A DNA stretch of 64,000 nucleotides from assembly GCF_020520425.1 (NCBI RefSeq), contig NC_079492.1:137830361-137894360 (forward strand). The letters are read 5' to 3'. Source of the DNA: Spinacia oleracea (taxonomy: Eukaryota; Streptophyta; Magnoliopsida; Caryophyllales; Amaranthaceae). Shown here in pieces: positions 13,831 through 26,275 of the stretch; positions within the stretch are counted from its first letter, which is position 1, and the number at the start of each line of letters is the position of its first letter. The notes beneath the pieces are model-generated. The model did not search any database and had not been told where the DNA came from. It saw nothing but the letters and a program-made list of their open reading frames with translations. A program made the position numbers and the translations under genes.

Positions 13831-14264
13831 TGGCATCAAAGCCAGCGTGACGCAAAGGTCACGGGTTCAAATCTCATCCACCCCTCCTTTCAAAGTGGAA
13901 TATTTCACGCTAGGTATGAGGAGGCCTATGCTGCATCCACACTTCAAACCCAAAGATCTTTCATGTGAGGGAGCGTGATAGAGTATAAAACTAATCTTGG
14001 GGCTTCAACCATCAGCTTAATCTTTTGGTTGAGTTGGTCTTTTGACATGGTATCAGAGCCAACGTGACGCGAAGATCACGGGTTCAAATCTCATCCACCC
14101 CTCCTTTCAAAGTGGAATATTTCGCGTTGGGTATGAGGAGGCCTATGATACATCCACACTTCAAGCCCAAAGATCTTTCATGTGAGGGGGCGTGATAGAG
14201 TATAAAACTAATTTTGGGGCTTCAACCATCAACTTAAGCTTTTGGTTGAGTTGGTCCTTTGAGA
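13831..14264 (+). repeat. Tandem duplication, period 217 bp
   Basis: Two near-identical copies start at 13831 (TGGCATCAAAGCC) and 14048 (TGGTATCAGAGCC). Both run through CACGGGTTCAAATCTCATCC, a TTTCAAAGTGGAATATTTC block and GGTTGAGTTGGTC. Each copy starts with a primer-site-like motif and holds a GGTTCAAATC box-B-like motif. It could be duplicated leader sequence of the adjacent LTR relic, or a tRNA-derived repeat. Confidence 0.8.
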
Positions 14265-15696
14265 GAGATGAAAGTCTGCTTGTTTTTCAGCTTCATTTAC
14301 GTGTGTGTTTTATTATTTTAATAATTAGAAGGGAAAGTATTAGAATAAGACACCTGTCACTTGTGAAATTGTGATTATAATTTTTAAATATTATGCATGG
14401 ACTAGATATGGATTACTTAGCTGGTTGAAATACATGTTGGATGTTGATAAATTAATGGGGTAAGACTGACTTTAGCTTAACTATCCAATGTATATGTATG
14501 AACTATGCTTGAAATTAAATGTAATGATTAGTACTTATGTCCGTTGAAGATGAGTAAAATATATATATATTTCTCGTAAATTGTTAAATAGATCCAAGAG
14601 TTACATGGTCTATGTGGATGTTAACCTAGTTGCTTGCTCGATCTAAATCACCCAATTCTTGCCACTTTATATGTGAAAGTGAATGACTGGATATTAATTT
14701 GAACAAAAAGTTGCCCATCCCAAAATCAAATATTGCTAAAATTATGAATCTATTTCTTATATGTGGAATTGTGGATTACCAACAGACCCAAAAGTTAGTA
14801 GACCTAAATTGAGATGACTTGTATTCTAACAAAATGCTACTCACTCAACACATGACACAACTCAAATGAACTTGATCGAATGACCTAATTGTCAACTCAT
14901 TGGTAACCAATATTAAGATCCAATTTTCAACTATATTAAAGGGGTTTCTATTATATAAAACGGAAATTATTCATATTTAAATAATTCGTCACATCGGTTT
15001 CTCGCACCCAATTTAAAATTATGGCGATAATGAGTTGTAGCGTTAATAAAGGCGGGTTTGACATTGGGTGATTGGGATTAATTAATCGCTTCAATTTGAA
15101 TCGATTCACGAACTATGTGAGTACTCCGTATAATAAATAGCATTTTTAAATTCATTTTCGGTTAATTATGTTTCTTTGTTTTATAAATTAACACCAGTGC
15201 AACAAAAAACATACAATTGGTTTTAGCATTTTTTTTTACCCCACTAAACTTTTCAAAAAACGCTTAGATATCTTCGTTAATGTATTATGCGAATTTCGGC
15301 ATTGTCACTGTTCTGGTTTTATCATATGTTAATGGATGATTTGAATCGAGATTAAGGTGCTTTTTCAGTTCAATTTAGTTCAACTTACTTTGACATATTT
15401 CATGCAAAATAAATCTAGATATAACAAATTCTACTATAAAACTTGTGTGCATCTAAGAAATATCACCTTACATGTGTAGAGTGTAGACGTACTTCACAAT
15501 TACACAGTGCACGTCACTTACCACCAAAGCACGAACAATGCAAAATCATCGAAAAAACAGTTACGGTGTTGGATAAAAACAAGAATAAAAAAAGTATTAA
15601 AAACAAATACAATACCGTTACTTCAAAATATTATCATACCCCTATCCAAAATTCGATGGGTAAATATTTCCAATAAAACTTCATATGATTGTCTTA

Positions 15697-15851
15697 AATT
15701 GATATTATACATTTCCTTGTTCACGTATGACAATCCATCTGGCTGCTTTTAATTGATACGATACGATACGTTTCCTTATTCATGTCGGCAACCCACCTAT
15801 ATGTTTTTAATTGATATGATACATTCCCTTATTAACGCCTGACAATGCATA
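15697..15851. repeat. Diverged tandem repeat, about 55 bp, three copies
   Basis: Three units start AATTGATA(T/C). Each continues with a TACA/TACG run, TTTCCTT or TTCCCTT, and TGACAAT(C/G)CAT or GGCAACCCAC. Spacing is irregular and the copies are diverged. Confidence 0.55.
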
Positions 15852-15952
15852 GATGACATATTAAACATGTTTAAATAAACAAATAAATAAATAAAATGGG
15901 TAGAAGAGGATAGAAGCAGATAAAGATTCACCCAATTCGAGCTCGATGATTT

Positions 15953-16075
15953 AGGCATCGTTCTATTCAACTTATTTTGTTTAAACTTATATTATCTGAA
16001 CATAATTTAACTTATTTAAACTTATTTTATCTAAAAACTTATTTTAACTGCACTTATTTTGTTTAAAATAGTTGA
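15953..16075. repeat. One-sided Tourist-like MITE relic
   Basis: TTAGGCATCGTTCTATTCAA followed by repeated AACTTATTTT blocks resembles the complete TTA-flanked MITE at 34479-34698. I see no matching right terminus. Confidence 0.4.
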
Positions 16076-16407
16076 AGAAAATAAAAACTTTTGTAACATG
16101 GTTTTAGGGATGTAGAATTGTAGACCACCCATTAGACATTAGACACATAAGGGCTAAGGCTAAATCCAAATGGTTCACCGGGAGGGAAAATTTCAACTTT
16201 CACCAAATTCCCTCTAAACCCAAAAAAGTGGCGCCAAAATATAAATTTCGCAAAAACGTTCAAATTTCGCTAAAACGTTCAAATTTCATTTTCACCAAAC
16301 ACTACCCGCGCAAACCATCTTTTTTTTCCCATTAAATCTCGTCCCATCTCTCCAATTTCTCCTTCTTCACCCCAAAAGGCCAAAATTTCTTCAGAAAGAG
16401 AGAGAAA

Positions 16408-19400
16408 ATGTCACAAATGCAGCGCAGGAAGGTAGATTGGTCATCACTCCCTGAAGAATTGCTCGAAAAAATCGGACATTGCACAGGTTCGCGCCTCGAA
16501 CGCCTCCGATTTCGATCAGTTTGCAGGAAATGGCGATCTTCACACTCTTACCCTGTATCACCATACCTCTTATATCCCACCCTCCCTAAAACAATCCCAA
16601 TTTTCTCTTCCTCCATTTTCCTCGAATCAAATCGCCTCGTTTACCTCGCGGGCAGTGCTCTTTACCTCATCCAACCCCATCAAGATTCCGACCCTAGTAT
16701 CTCTTCCAAATCTTGGATTGTTTCAATTGAGGAGTTAAACCGCCGTCGTTTTCGGGTTCGTTTTCCCCTTACGAAAAACCACATCAAAGATCTTCCCAAC
16801 AATTTCCCCAAATCCCTCAATATTTCCAATTTCAGAGCAACCCACATCGGGGAAGGCCTTAAATTGAGCTTCTCTAATGGAAATGAAGATGTCTTCCGAT
16901 TTGAGGGTTTCCAACCTTGTTGTAATTACCCAACAAAGAGTAAAGTAGTTCTGTTTTACGATGATGATTCTCCCACTGATGATACTTGGTCTGTAATGGT
17001 ACTTTTGCTTAGCCAAGGTGGGAGTTTGGGTACTTTGAAGTTAGATGGGCAGTGGAATTTCATTGATCGTGGCCCTGGTTTTCATTTCGATGATGTGATA
17101 AGCTTGCGGCGAGGCGGGAAGCTTTGCGGTGTTGATCGTGAAGGCACAGCTTATCTCATCGATGGGAGTGAAAACAAGGTAATTGAAACAATGAGTGAGC
17201 CTCTTTGCACAATACACACACATTGTTATGCAAGAGTTAGCCGTAAATTATTGGTATTGATTAGTGGTTCGGTGTTCATGGTTGTTAGAAAAGAAAGTAC
17301 ATTCGAGGTTTATGTATTGATGGAAAGTGAACATACATGGATTAAGATGACTGATATTGGAGATTGGATTGTGTTCTTGACTTATGATAATGCCTTTGCT
17401 GTTAAGGCTGAGAAAATACCTGGATGTAGGGGGAATTGCATTGTGTTCCCTAAGAACTTATTTGCGCTCCATTCTCGTGAGTTTTGTAAGGATTATAAGC
17501 TTTTTGAGGGAGTAAGCAAGTATAGTGAGGTTGGTTTGTTCTATTTGGATGAGGATCATTGTCGTCTCTTAGATACTGAACCGGACTTGTCTGAGTTGTT
17601 TTGGCCTCCTCCTTCGTGGCTTTCGCGGGGTTCAGAACCCCAACCATGGTACTAAAACTTCCTCTCTTTGATTTGAGATTCTTACTTGATGTGTGTTTAT
17701 TATTGAACTGATTTTATTTGCTTTAGCTATATACTTTGAATATGCTTAAATAGCTTGCAATTTATGGGTTTGTGTTTGGGAATTTTTCATTGCTCATTGA
17801 AATGATTGTTGTGATAGTTGTTTAACCCTTGAGTTGTGGTTTGAGTGCATAGTCCTGTCCAAAATTTGGTGTATGTATTGGTATGCACAATGTTCACTAT
17901 ACACCCTATTTTTAAATGAACATATAGTTCAAATTTAAAGAACATATAAGTGTAATGTTCCAATTTTAGCTTTACATTGAAATTATTTTCCATGTTCATT
18001 AGCTTTTCAATAAATGTTTACCGTGACTAGTGAGTACTGTTCACCTGTGTGTATAATCCAAATTACGAGTCCTTTCTACTTTATAAATTGCTTACTTTAG
18101 GGAAAAGGGGCGAAAACTCTTTGATGTTTTTGATTGATCTGTTGTTTCTAAAAAAGGGATTCTGCGGAAGATGAAGACATGGATGATTCATTCAGTGATG
18201 TTGGTTCGATGTTGGGATCAGAGGAAGAGTTATCTCCTTCCCTTTTGCAGCATATAGAGGAGGGAATGGGAGCTGTTCAGGGTCATTCTCAATCTGCTAA
18301 CCAAGGTGAAGGTGACGAATCTCAACAAGGTACTACTTCCAAGTCCTCTTTCTAGTGTGCCAATTTGCCTGCCATACCCCTATCCTTTCTGTTTAAATAT
18401 TCTTATTTTGAGTCTGGCTAGTTGCGTACCATTTAGGCTCTTTATTGTTCTGACTTGTTTTGAATTATTTCAGACAAAATAAGTTCATAATTTAAGTTAA
18501 GAAAAGTTTTATTCATACATTTTCATACACAAATAAGTTTACTTCACCGAAAATAAGTTCAACAAGTTTAGACTAAATAAGATGAATAGAACAAAGTTAA
18601 TGGTAACTAGCAGTAGGCAAATTATCAACAGTGCCCTTACCCCAAGTCCAACTACATTTGCTTGTTGAGGAGTTTCAAAAACATTTCCCCATTTATTGGA
18701 CTGTTTATATGCAGAACCTTGCAGATAGTGTGTATCTGAGCTTTATCTTTTGGAGCACTAAACTTTAAGACTTTGTTTCAGAGATTCCTGATGAGAACAA
18801 CATTGGTTCTGCTCCAGACGAGAACAACAGTGGTTCAGTTCCAGTCAATAGTAGTGAAAATGAGGTGCTTCTCACAGGCATTGGTTCTTACATTGATACA
18901 CACTATGACACTAAGAATACTTTAACATAATTACAACAACTGTAATTTCACTGATGTCTAATATCCTTGTGTATTTATTTGCAGTCAGCTGAGGATGTTG
19001 CATCAGAAGAAACGAGTATATTCGAAGCACTTGAAATTAGGCCTGATTTAATCCCAGTGTTGCAGAAACTATGGGAGAAGTATGGAAATATAATAGAAGA
19101 ACATGCAGTCTGTAGTAATGGCCTTCTGACATGGGGCTTAGAGTCTCTAGCAAAGATGTTAGTTACTCTCCAAAACAACACGGCCACCTCCTTGAATGAA
19201 TACCAAGCTGATTACTTGAAATCTACTCTAGTCGACCTCCAATCGATGAATTTCAAATTAGACTGGCTAAGTCCGTATGTTGAAAGAGCTTTAGCCCTTC
19301 ACAACAACAAGGAACAGGTCGATACTATGATCGAGCTTGAGGCAACAAGATCCAAGCTGCGTGCCGAGTTACATGAGCTAGAAGTTAGATTGAAGGAGAT

Positions 19401-19479
19401 TGTAGGTGAGGAGATTGAGAATGTGATGGCTTCAACACCTTTAATTCTAGAGAATAGTTGTCCACTATTTCTGCTTTAG
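16408..19479 (+). CDS. F-box/DUF295 protein with extra coiled-coil C-terminal domain
   Basis: Exons 16408-17648, 18157-18329, 18782-18864 and 18985-19479 join in phase with GT-AG junctions, giving 663 residues. Residues about 10-45 form an F-box (WSSLPEELLEKIG, VCRKWRS). Residues about 75-405 are a DUF295/KIB1-4 beta-propeller region ending in the family's usual FWPPPSWL. Most DUF295 F-box proteins end there, and unspliced reading gives a stop at 17655 (415 residues). Splicing at 17648 instead continues through an acidic Asp/Glu/Ser/Asn-rich linker (about 415-499) into a helical domain with FKLDWL and a Glu/Lys coiled coil (LEATRSKLRAELHELEVRLKEI). The last part resembles plant PEARLI-4/DUF724-type C-terminal domains, a tentative assignment. 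The F-box would join an SCF ubiquitin ligase via SKP1; the propeller and tail would bind the substrate. Donor 1 (TG|GTACTA) is weak, so both forms could exist. Confidence is high for the F-box part, moderate for the fusion. Confidence 0.85.
18436..18596. mobile_element. Tourist-like MITE in F-box gene intron 2
   Basis: Flanked by TTA on both sides. The left end GGCTCTTTATTGTTCT and the inverted right end (AACTTTGTTCTATTCATC) are diverged versions of the termini of the element at 34479-34698. The interior carries AATAAGTT repeats. TTA duplications suggest PIF/Harbinger. Confidence 0.55.
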
Positions 19480-20211
19480 GGTATTCCCCATCTTTATAGG
19501 GTAGGGTTACTTATGTTCACAGTTTATCCCTAGATTGCTTAACTATGAATTTATGATCTACTGCATGTATATAAATCTCCACTTTGTTGGAATGTTGTTT
19601 TTACTTCTTTCAATAACTAAATCTAGTCCACTACAATCTAATTTACCAACAAGTCTCCAGTTCTTTGGTTTGGCAACGACCACGAATCCTTAAAACGGCG
19701 ACACTAAAGTACCGCATACATTGATACACAGCATCAAAGAAAGGAACTGTATTCCTACACAGAAAAAGAAAAGAAACTGTGTTTATCCCTTGGAATAGAG
19801 TATCATAATTGAGCTAACTTTACTATTCCTGCAAAATTATTCAACCTTCCAAATTAAAATTATGAACAGAAGGTTCCACCAAAAAGAAAGAAAATTGCAC
19901 TCCTATGTACGCCAACTTGAAGTTATGCTATGCAGCACCAATGTAGGCAGCACAACTAAACACTTGAAAAATAAAAGACATTTCAGGTCCCTCAAGTTAG
20001 AAAAACCAAACACACATGGATTGCAGAGATATACTTATATGACAAGAATAATGGTCACGAGGCTGAACGAGGGAAAATACAATCCCATCGATAATTAAGA
20101 ATTCCAAAAGCTGTCTAACTTGGGAATGTGCAGTTTCTTTGCAAAAACAAAACAGCAAGATGAAATAAGGCATAGTGGCATACACAAAGTTTAAGCCATG
20201 ACCACCACCAT
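19480..20211. other. Convergent intergenic region
   Basis: Lies between the F-box gene stop and the DnaJ stop, so it should hold both 3' UTRs. No gene or repeat is recognised. Confidence 0.5.
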
Positions 20212-23200
20212 TCACGAAGATAACAACCGCTTGATACCAGTCTTCTGCTCAGAAGTAAGCCTTGTTGGAAACTTGATGTTAAATTTTATTCTCAAGTTAC
20301 CTCTTTTGGAAGGTTCTTTGGGGATAGGCATCCCCTCTCCTTTAACCACCTCTTCATACGAAGGGCTAATAACAGAGTTGATGGGTACTGTTATAGTACG
20401 TCCATCAAGTGTTGTTACTTGTGCATTAAAACCAGTTAGCGATTCAACTAGGGAGATTTTTTGAGTGATAACAAGATCATTACCATCCCTCTTAAACACG
20501 CTGTGAGGCTTCTCATCAACGATGAACACAAGATCTGATGGTATAACACCCCGCTGTTCGTTTCCCTTCTCTGGAAATGTGATTTTTGTACCCTTCTTCC
20601 AACCCGGTTTGATCTCAATGGTAAGGATCTCCTCTGTCGTCGATATCCTCCTACAAGAAGAATAACACAATTATTTGACACAAGTATCAAATATCAATAA
20701 GCACACAGTTTTCCTCCCATATTTTCTTCCAACTGGTTTCTCTTTAATTTTTATTTGGGAGAGGGGACTAATAGACGCATACAATATCACACTTGGGAAT
20801 TGGGACGATAAATAATCCACATTGCAAGTTGTGCAAAGCATAGACACTGACAACAACCTTGCAAAATTATCACTTCAGTTCAAGTTAACCACAAAACAAT
20901 CATGAAACCAGAAACAGATAACCTTTCAGGGCTTCATTAATAAGTAATAACTGTTGCCCTTGAATGCCATGCCCGGGAGAGAAATGCCTTACACTACTAA
21001 CCAACAAAATAGGAAAAATCAACGAGGCAGTCCGAACTCAAAAGACAAGTAAAACAAGAGAAGCCAGATATTGGTATATTACAGGACACTCAGCTTCCAA
21101 CCACAGATTTATTTGCTATTTGTCTGCCCTCCACACGATACAGCTTAGAGAAGCTTTTTTCTTTAGTATCTTTGTATACCTAAATACCTATAATTTATGG
21201 TTAGTGTTCTACATCAGGCAATCGGTTTCCTCTCACATCATAATAGCAGTACTTGTGGTTTACATTTACCCTTCAAAAAGAAAAGTTTCAACCAAATCTG
21301 AACTCTCCAAAAGAAAAGTCACCCACATGGCTACATCATAGGATGGTCACCTATTCCTACAAAGAGGTACCAGAACCTTTCCGTAAAACCTTTTCTGTCA
21401 TGATCCAATTGTTTCTTCAGCACTTGTCTATCTTTCATTTGAAAAGACATCAAGCAAAAAATATAAATTCAAAAATTAAGTTCAAACATCATACGACTCA
21501 TTAACAAAAAAATTCACACATCTCATGATTTTAAACCAACATACTCCTTCCATCCATTTCTCTCCTTTTTATTTTTTTTTGCCCATTTTCTATTTTATTT
21601 TATCTTCCTACTTTTTGTTCAGGGGAGTTCATATAAAAAAGTCTCTCTTTTCACCTTCATTAGCGTCCTTACCCGAACACATAAATCAACTTATACTATT
21701 TACCAATGTCTCTAAACAACTTTTAAAAAGTAAAAAAAAGGACTCATTTCCCACTATTCTCTCATTTCTTTGGTTTATGTTGCTTCAATAAATAGAAAGA
21801 AAAAAAAGAAAAAAAAGAAAAAAAAAAGCTGGAAGTATTTACTTTGAATTAAATTTTTTTCCAAGGTAACAATTTATAAAGTCTGCAAAAAAATAAATAA
21901 AAAATAAACAGCTAAAAGAGCAAGACCCATACTTGCTAAAATCTCACTTAAAGCTCAATTCATAGGTGTCACAGATATCACCTATGTTTAGTTACCTATA
22001 CAACTTTAATTTCAAAGAATAAATAAACCCAGGTGACTGGCCTGACTGCTGAGGGCCTGAGGCCTTAACCTGACATAAACTTACAAAAATCCATATATAA
22101 TTGTAAGGGTGTATAATCACAACTCCTAACGTATAGAAACTAACCATCTTCCAAAAGACAAATGCTCTTCATTATTCAGAATCCTAATAACCTCTCAAAT
22201 GCAACAAGCTCCTAGATTTCCGTACTCCAAAGGCACTAATATCTACTCCCTCCGTTTCTTTTTATTTGTTACATATTCCTTTTAGGGTGTTTCCCAATGT
22301 TTGTTACGCGGAAGAATCTTTCCTTTTATAAACTTATTATACTATCATTTATTATGCCATCTTTTAATTTTAATTGGTTCAATTTTTTCAACACATTAAA
22401 TTTCTTTACAATTTCCCAAGTATGTTAAGTTAGCAATCTTTGTGCTTCTCCATTATTGGTTCATTTTGATAAATAAAAAAAATTTATTGGTTGTTGTAAT
22501 GATTAGTGGATTGAGGTTTAACTTGGGTTTATTTTTTTAATAAAAAAGAAAAAGAATCTTTATTTTACGTTAATAAACGTGCAAAAGCCCAAACGTAACA
22601 AACAAAAAGAAACGGAGGGAGTAATTAACATCTTCTCTTGAATTTCTCACTCATATTTTGCTTCAAAGCATAAAGATTTAGAAAGATATTGATCAATGAG
22701 AGACCAAAAAGTACCTTATAAAATACACATAGGTCAAAGGACAATCAATATGTAGTGCACCTATAAGTTGCTCAAGATTAAGGACTTTGAGAATGAGAAT
22801 ATATTTCCATTCTGGAGTAATTTTCTATAAGTACATGCATTGCCATACAAATAAACAGAAAATATTAGCCTGACACACCCATCAGTAATAAAAACAAAGA
22901 CACATACTTCAACAATCCAATAGGACACGAACCTTCACATCAATGCTAAGAACAAAAGAGTATGAAGCCATGGAACAGAAAGTGCTTCACACATTACTAT
23001 GTTGTTGGGCTAACTCTTAAACCGAGTTTTCTATCCCTTGTATCAAAATATATTATCTATTATCAAGGCACCCCTGTGTGAATAAAAAACTGATGTCTTT
23101 GACAGATAGCTTGAGCTTAGGTTGACTTCTACATCAACATGAGTATTAATTGACCCATCAAATAAATTTTGTCCCCTACCTTGATGAATGTTATGTCGTC

Positions 23201-25483
23201 AGTTGGCAGGGTTTCAATAAAGGAAATGCTGTAAAAAGAAGATGACAATAACTCATGGAGGTAGTTCACAACTGCCACGAGAGTTTTTATGGTCCATAAT
23301 TCCCCCAATCAAATACTTCCTAACTTAAAGAACAGGGAGAAAAGTCTTTCTTACCCGACGAAAAATTAACCACTGTCCAAGGGAGAAATATAAGAGAGAT
23401 TCAAAGTCTTTTAAGACGAATCACTAGACTGGTTCCTAATGAGCAGGCGGCCCAATGTTTCATGGAACATGGGACGGAGGGAACGAGGGGCTGGAACGCG
23501 GAAAGCTTCCTTAGAACGATGGACTCTTTTTTATATATTATTATTTTCAAATATATCATACTTATTTACATTTTTAGGTGAATTATGTACTTATATCAAA
23601 GTAAACGTGTTTTTTATAGTAGTCAGTAGACTCAGTAGGGATGGAACCTTGCTGAGGTAAAACCCTAGCATAACAACAGCAAGCGACATAAAAGAAAGAG
23701 GCAAAAGAAAAAATAGGTTAACAGCTTTTGAGTTTTGATTCATCCCCGTCAAGCCAACTCCATGATTTCTGAAGCCATTGATTGATGAGATCTCTCTCTC
23801 TTTCTTTTCCTCCCTCTTTATCTATCCTTATTCACGAGGTTCTCAGATCTACAATTGGGTTCGCCAACTTTGCCGAACCGGGTCACGACCCGCAAGTGTA
23901 CACGGGATGTCCAAACCCAGGTTGCAGAACGTGGGACTGTTTCCTGTTCCGTGCAACAGTGAGCAGGCCTCTAATTCTTATTAAATCCTTCTTGTTGTCC
24001 GACTTGTCCCCTCCTATTTCCTTGTAATGATGATTTACTCATCTACTAATTAGACGATGTTATACTTTGGTTCAATTTACTGAATACCCCAAGGAAAAAC
24101 TACAGTAGTATTAGTTTTCAACTTAACTCTGGTAACTCTGTATCAGCATTGATATGATACTTACTAAATTAAGTGCACATATAATTAAGCAAGCAACTTT
24201 CAAATAACGTATCACAATGATTTGATATGTACATTACACAAGCATATCAAATAGTTGTAAGTCTAATACTCATTAGCAACTGTGAAAATAGGAACTAAAC
24301 AGCACTAGTGGTTAGTAGTAAGCTAGTAATCACTGGCAGTTTGGCATTGTTCAAACTTACTCTAAAGCAAAACCTCAGCACAAACAATGTACACTCACAA
24401 ATAGAATTGCACGTTGAGGACGCTAGCAGATTAAAGTGTGATCACAAATTCACAGACCAAGAAATCAAACACAAACCAAAACAGTCGCAACACCCAACTC
24501 AACATAAACAAATAATAAGCAAGCAATCTAGATAATCAAATTAACAAATAGTAAGAAGGCAAACATTTACCCTGAATAATCGGGAGTATCCTTCGAAACC
24601 TTCATCTTCTTGGTAGTGCCCTTATACAAATCCTCTAAGCTACACTGCAATGTGCGCTCAATAGGAGGCGCTTTTCGCGGCATGGAGGGCATGCTCGAGG
24701 CTTCACCGACACCACCAGCACCTCGATTAAACTGAGAAAATATATCTTCAAAACCACCTCTCCCAAATGCAGATGAACCCCCAACACCACCACGAGATCC
24801 TCCCATATCTCCCATACCAAAAGGGCTCGAAAATCCGAAAAACTCGGAGAAAATATCGTCAGGGCTTCGAGTATTGAACCGAAACGATGTGTATCCACTT
24901 CCCCCATCAGAACCACCAGGAAAACCACCCGGAAAACCACCAGATCCTGGCGGTGGCACATTCCCTTTCAACCCCTCCTCCCCATATTGATCGTACACTG
25001 CTCGCTTCTGTGGGTCGCTCAAAACCTAATTTCAACACACACAAACACCGACAAAAATCAAGATTTGCGATTAACCTTAATAAATTGAGAATGGGAATTG
25101 ATAACATAATTGAGAAAAATATGTCATAAGCTAATTTCAATACACAAACAAAAATTTGATTCGCGATTAACCCTAATAAATTGAGAATGATAACATAATT
25201 GAGAAAATTATGTCATAAACTAATTTCAACGCACACAAACACAAAACAAAATTCGCGATTAACCCTAATAAATTAAGAATGGGAATTAATTGAATTGATA
25301 AAAGGTTGGGAGAATCACATCATAAGCTTCGGAGATTTGCTTGAATTTGGCTTCAGCATCTTTCTTATTATTAGGGTTTTTGTCGGGGTGCCATTTCATA
25401 GCTAATTTACGGTAAGCTTTCTTGAGATCATCGTCTTTAGCGCTTCTATCAACTTGAAGAATTTTGTAGTAATCAACAGCCAT
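20212..25483 (-). CDS. DnaJ/Hsp40 class B (DNAJB1-like) co-chaperone
   Basis: Three exons (25319-25483, 24571-25025, 20212-20650) join in phase to 352 residues. The start [11 protein letters not shown] is preferred over an in-frame ATG six codons upstream because it matches the family N-terminus and sits in a good GCCATGGCT context. Residues 1-70 are the J domain with the HPD motif (KWHPDKNP) that stimulates Hsp70 ATPase. Residues about 75-165 are Gly/Phe/Ser-rich. Residues about 170-345 form the two beta-barrel peptide-binding domains ([20 protein letters not shown]). There is no CxxCxGxG zinc region, which makes it class B. The last residues are LLSS, without a CaaX box, so a cytosolic/nuclear protein is expected. 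Intron 2 is 3.9 kb and holds two Stowaway MITEs and an exon-like island. Junctions are GT-AG. Confidence 0.95.
21544..21835. mobile_element. Degenerate Stowaway-like MITE
   Basis: TA, then CTCCTTCCATCC at the left; the right end inverts to CTTCCAGC next to TA. The interior is very AT-rich with poly-A. It lies in DnaJ intron 2. Termini are diverged. Confidence 0.45.
22246..22621. mobile_element. Stowaway MITE
   Basis: TA target duplications (22244-22245 and 22622-22623) flank inverted termini CTCCCTCCGTTTCTTTTT with well matched further inverted sequence (TTTGTTAC). 376 bp, no coding capacity, in DnaJ intron 2. This is a classic Tc1/mariner-derived Stowaway. Confidence 0.92.
23780..23960 (+). 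other. Exon-like island inside DnaJ intron 2
   Basis: GC-richer than its surroundings. One frame reads [17 protein letters not shown] followed by a Pro/Cys-rich stretch with WDCFLF, up to a possible donor (CAACA|GTGAGC). It is preceded by a CTCTCTCTTTCTTTTCCTCC pyrimidine tract like a gene leader. I do not recognise the family. It could be a captured gene fragment or chance. Confidence 0.25.
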
Positions 25484-25980
25484 GGCTGATGCTTTTCTCA
25501 ATCAAATCTAACTCCTTTATTCGGAAATTCCTTCTCAGATTATAAGATCTTTTGGGTGAATTTTTTTGGGAAGTGAGAAGGTTTGAAGGAGGTGATTATC
25601 GAAGAGTGAGAGGAGACGATGATATGGGCCGGTGGACAAAACTATTGTACTCTTTTACTCACGTGAGTTTGGAATATGTGACCTTGTGAAAATTTGAAGT
25701 CATGGTCACTTTATCCCCTCTCTTTTTTTAACCCATTATTTCCAGACTCGCCTCATACTCAACTAAACTCCTAAAAACAAATTAAATAGGATAAAAAATA
25801 ACGTGATAATTTGATTTAGTTGGTGAAAAAGATTCAAGAATTGTTGTAGTCTTTTACCATATTATGCCAAGACTTAAACTCGAGACTCACCTCGAAACTC
25901 ACTTTAAGACTATGGATAAACTCACCCTTAGTCTCAACTATGTGCAGTATTTTTAAAGTAAAAAGTTACTCTTAGTACAT

Positions 25981-26270
25981 ACTCCTCTCATATTTTATTA
26001 AGTCATACACTTTAAGAGACACGGAGTTTTATGAAGGTGAGTTGATTTTATTAAAATTAAATGAGGTGGAAGTGGGTTGTGGTGGTAAGAGGTTACTCCG
26101 TATTATATAATGTAAGAAGTTGATATGGATTGAATTATTTATTGTGGAAAAAGATGATGCATGTAAGTGTTGACCATTAAAGGGAAAGAAATATTAATAT
26201 AATTGTGAGTGAGGAACATGACATACCAAAAATAGAAAGTGTTTCACTTATTAAAATACAACAGAATAAG
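25981..26270. mobile_element. Diverged Stowaway-like MITE, solo LTR at its right edge
   Basis: The left end TACTCCTCTCATATTTTATT and the inverted right end (AAAGTG near 26238, then CTTATTAAAATACAACAGAA) are partly complementary over about 35 bp. The right terminus coincides with the target site of the solo LTR, whose insertion probably hit the MITE end. Confidence 0.4.
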
Positions 26271-26275
26271 GAAAA

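Larger units (their letters stand above)
14265..16407. other. Intergenic region upstream of the F-box gene
   Basis: AT-rich, without a convincing coding region. It contains a diverged tandem repeat (15697-15851) and one side of a Tourist-like MITE (about 15953-16075). The last 100 bases are pyrimidine-rich, a plausible 5' UTR of the F-box gene. Confidence 0.45.

Noticed and set aside
16408-17655. F-box gene taken as a complete 415-residue single-exon gene
   Set aside because: Plausible as a short isoform, but an in-phase splice at 17648 leads through three further open exons. The longer model is preferred.
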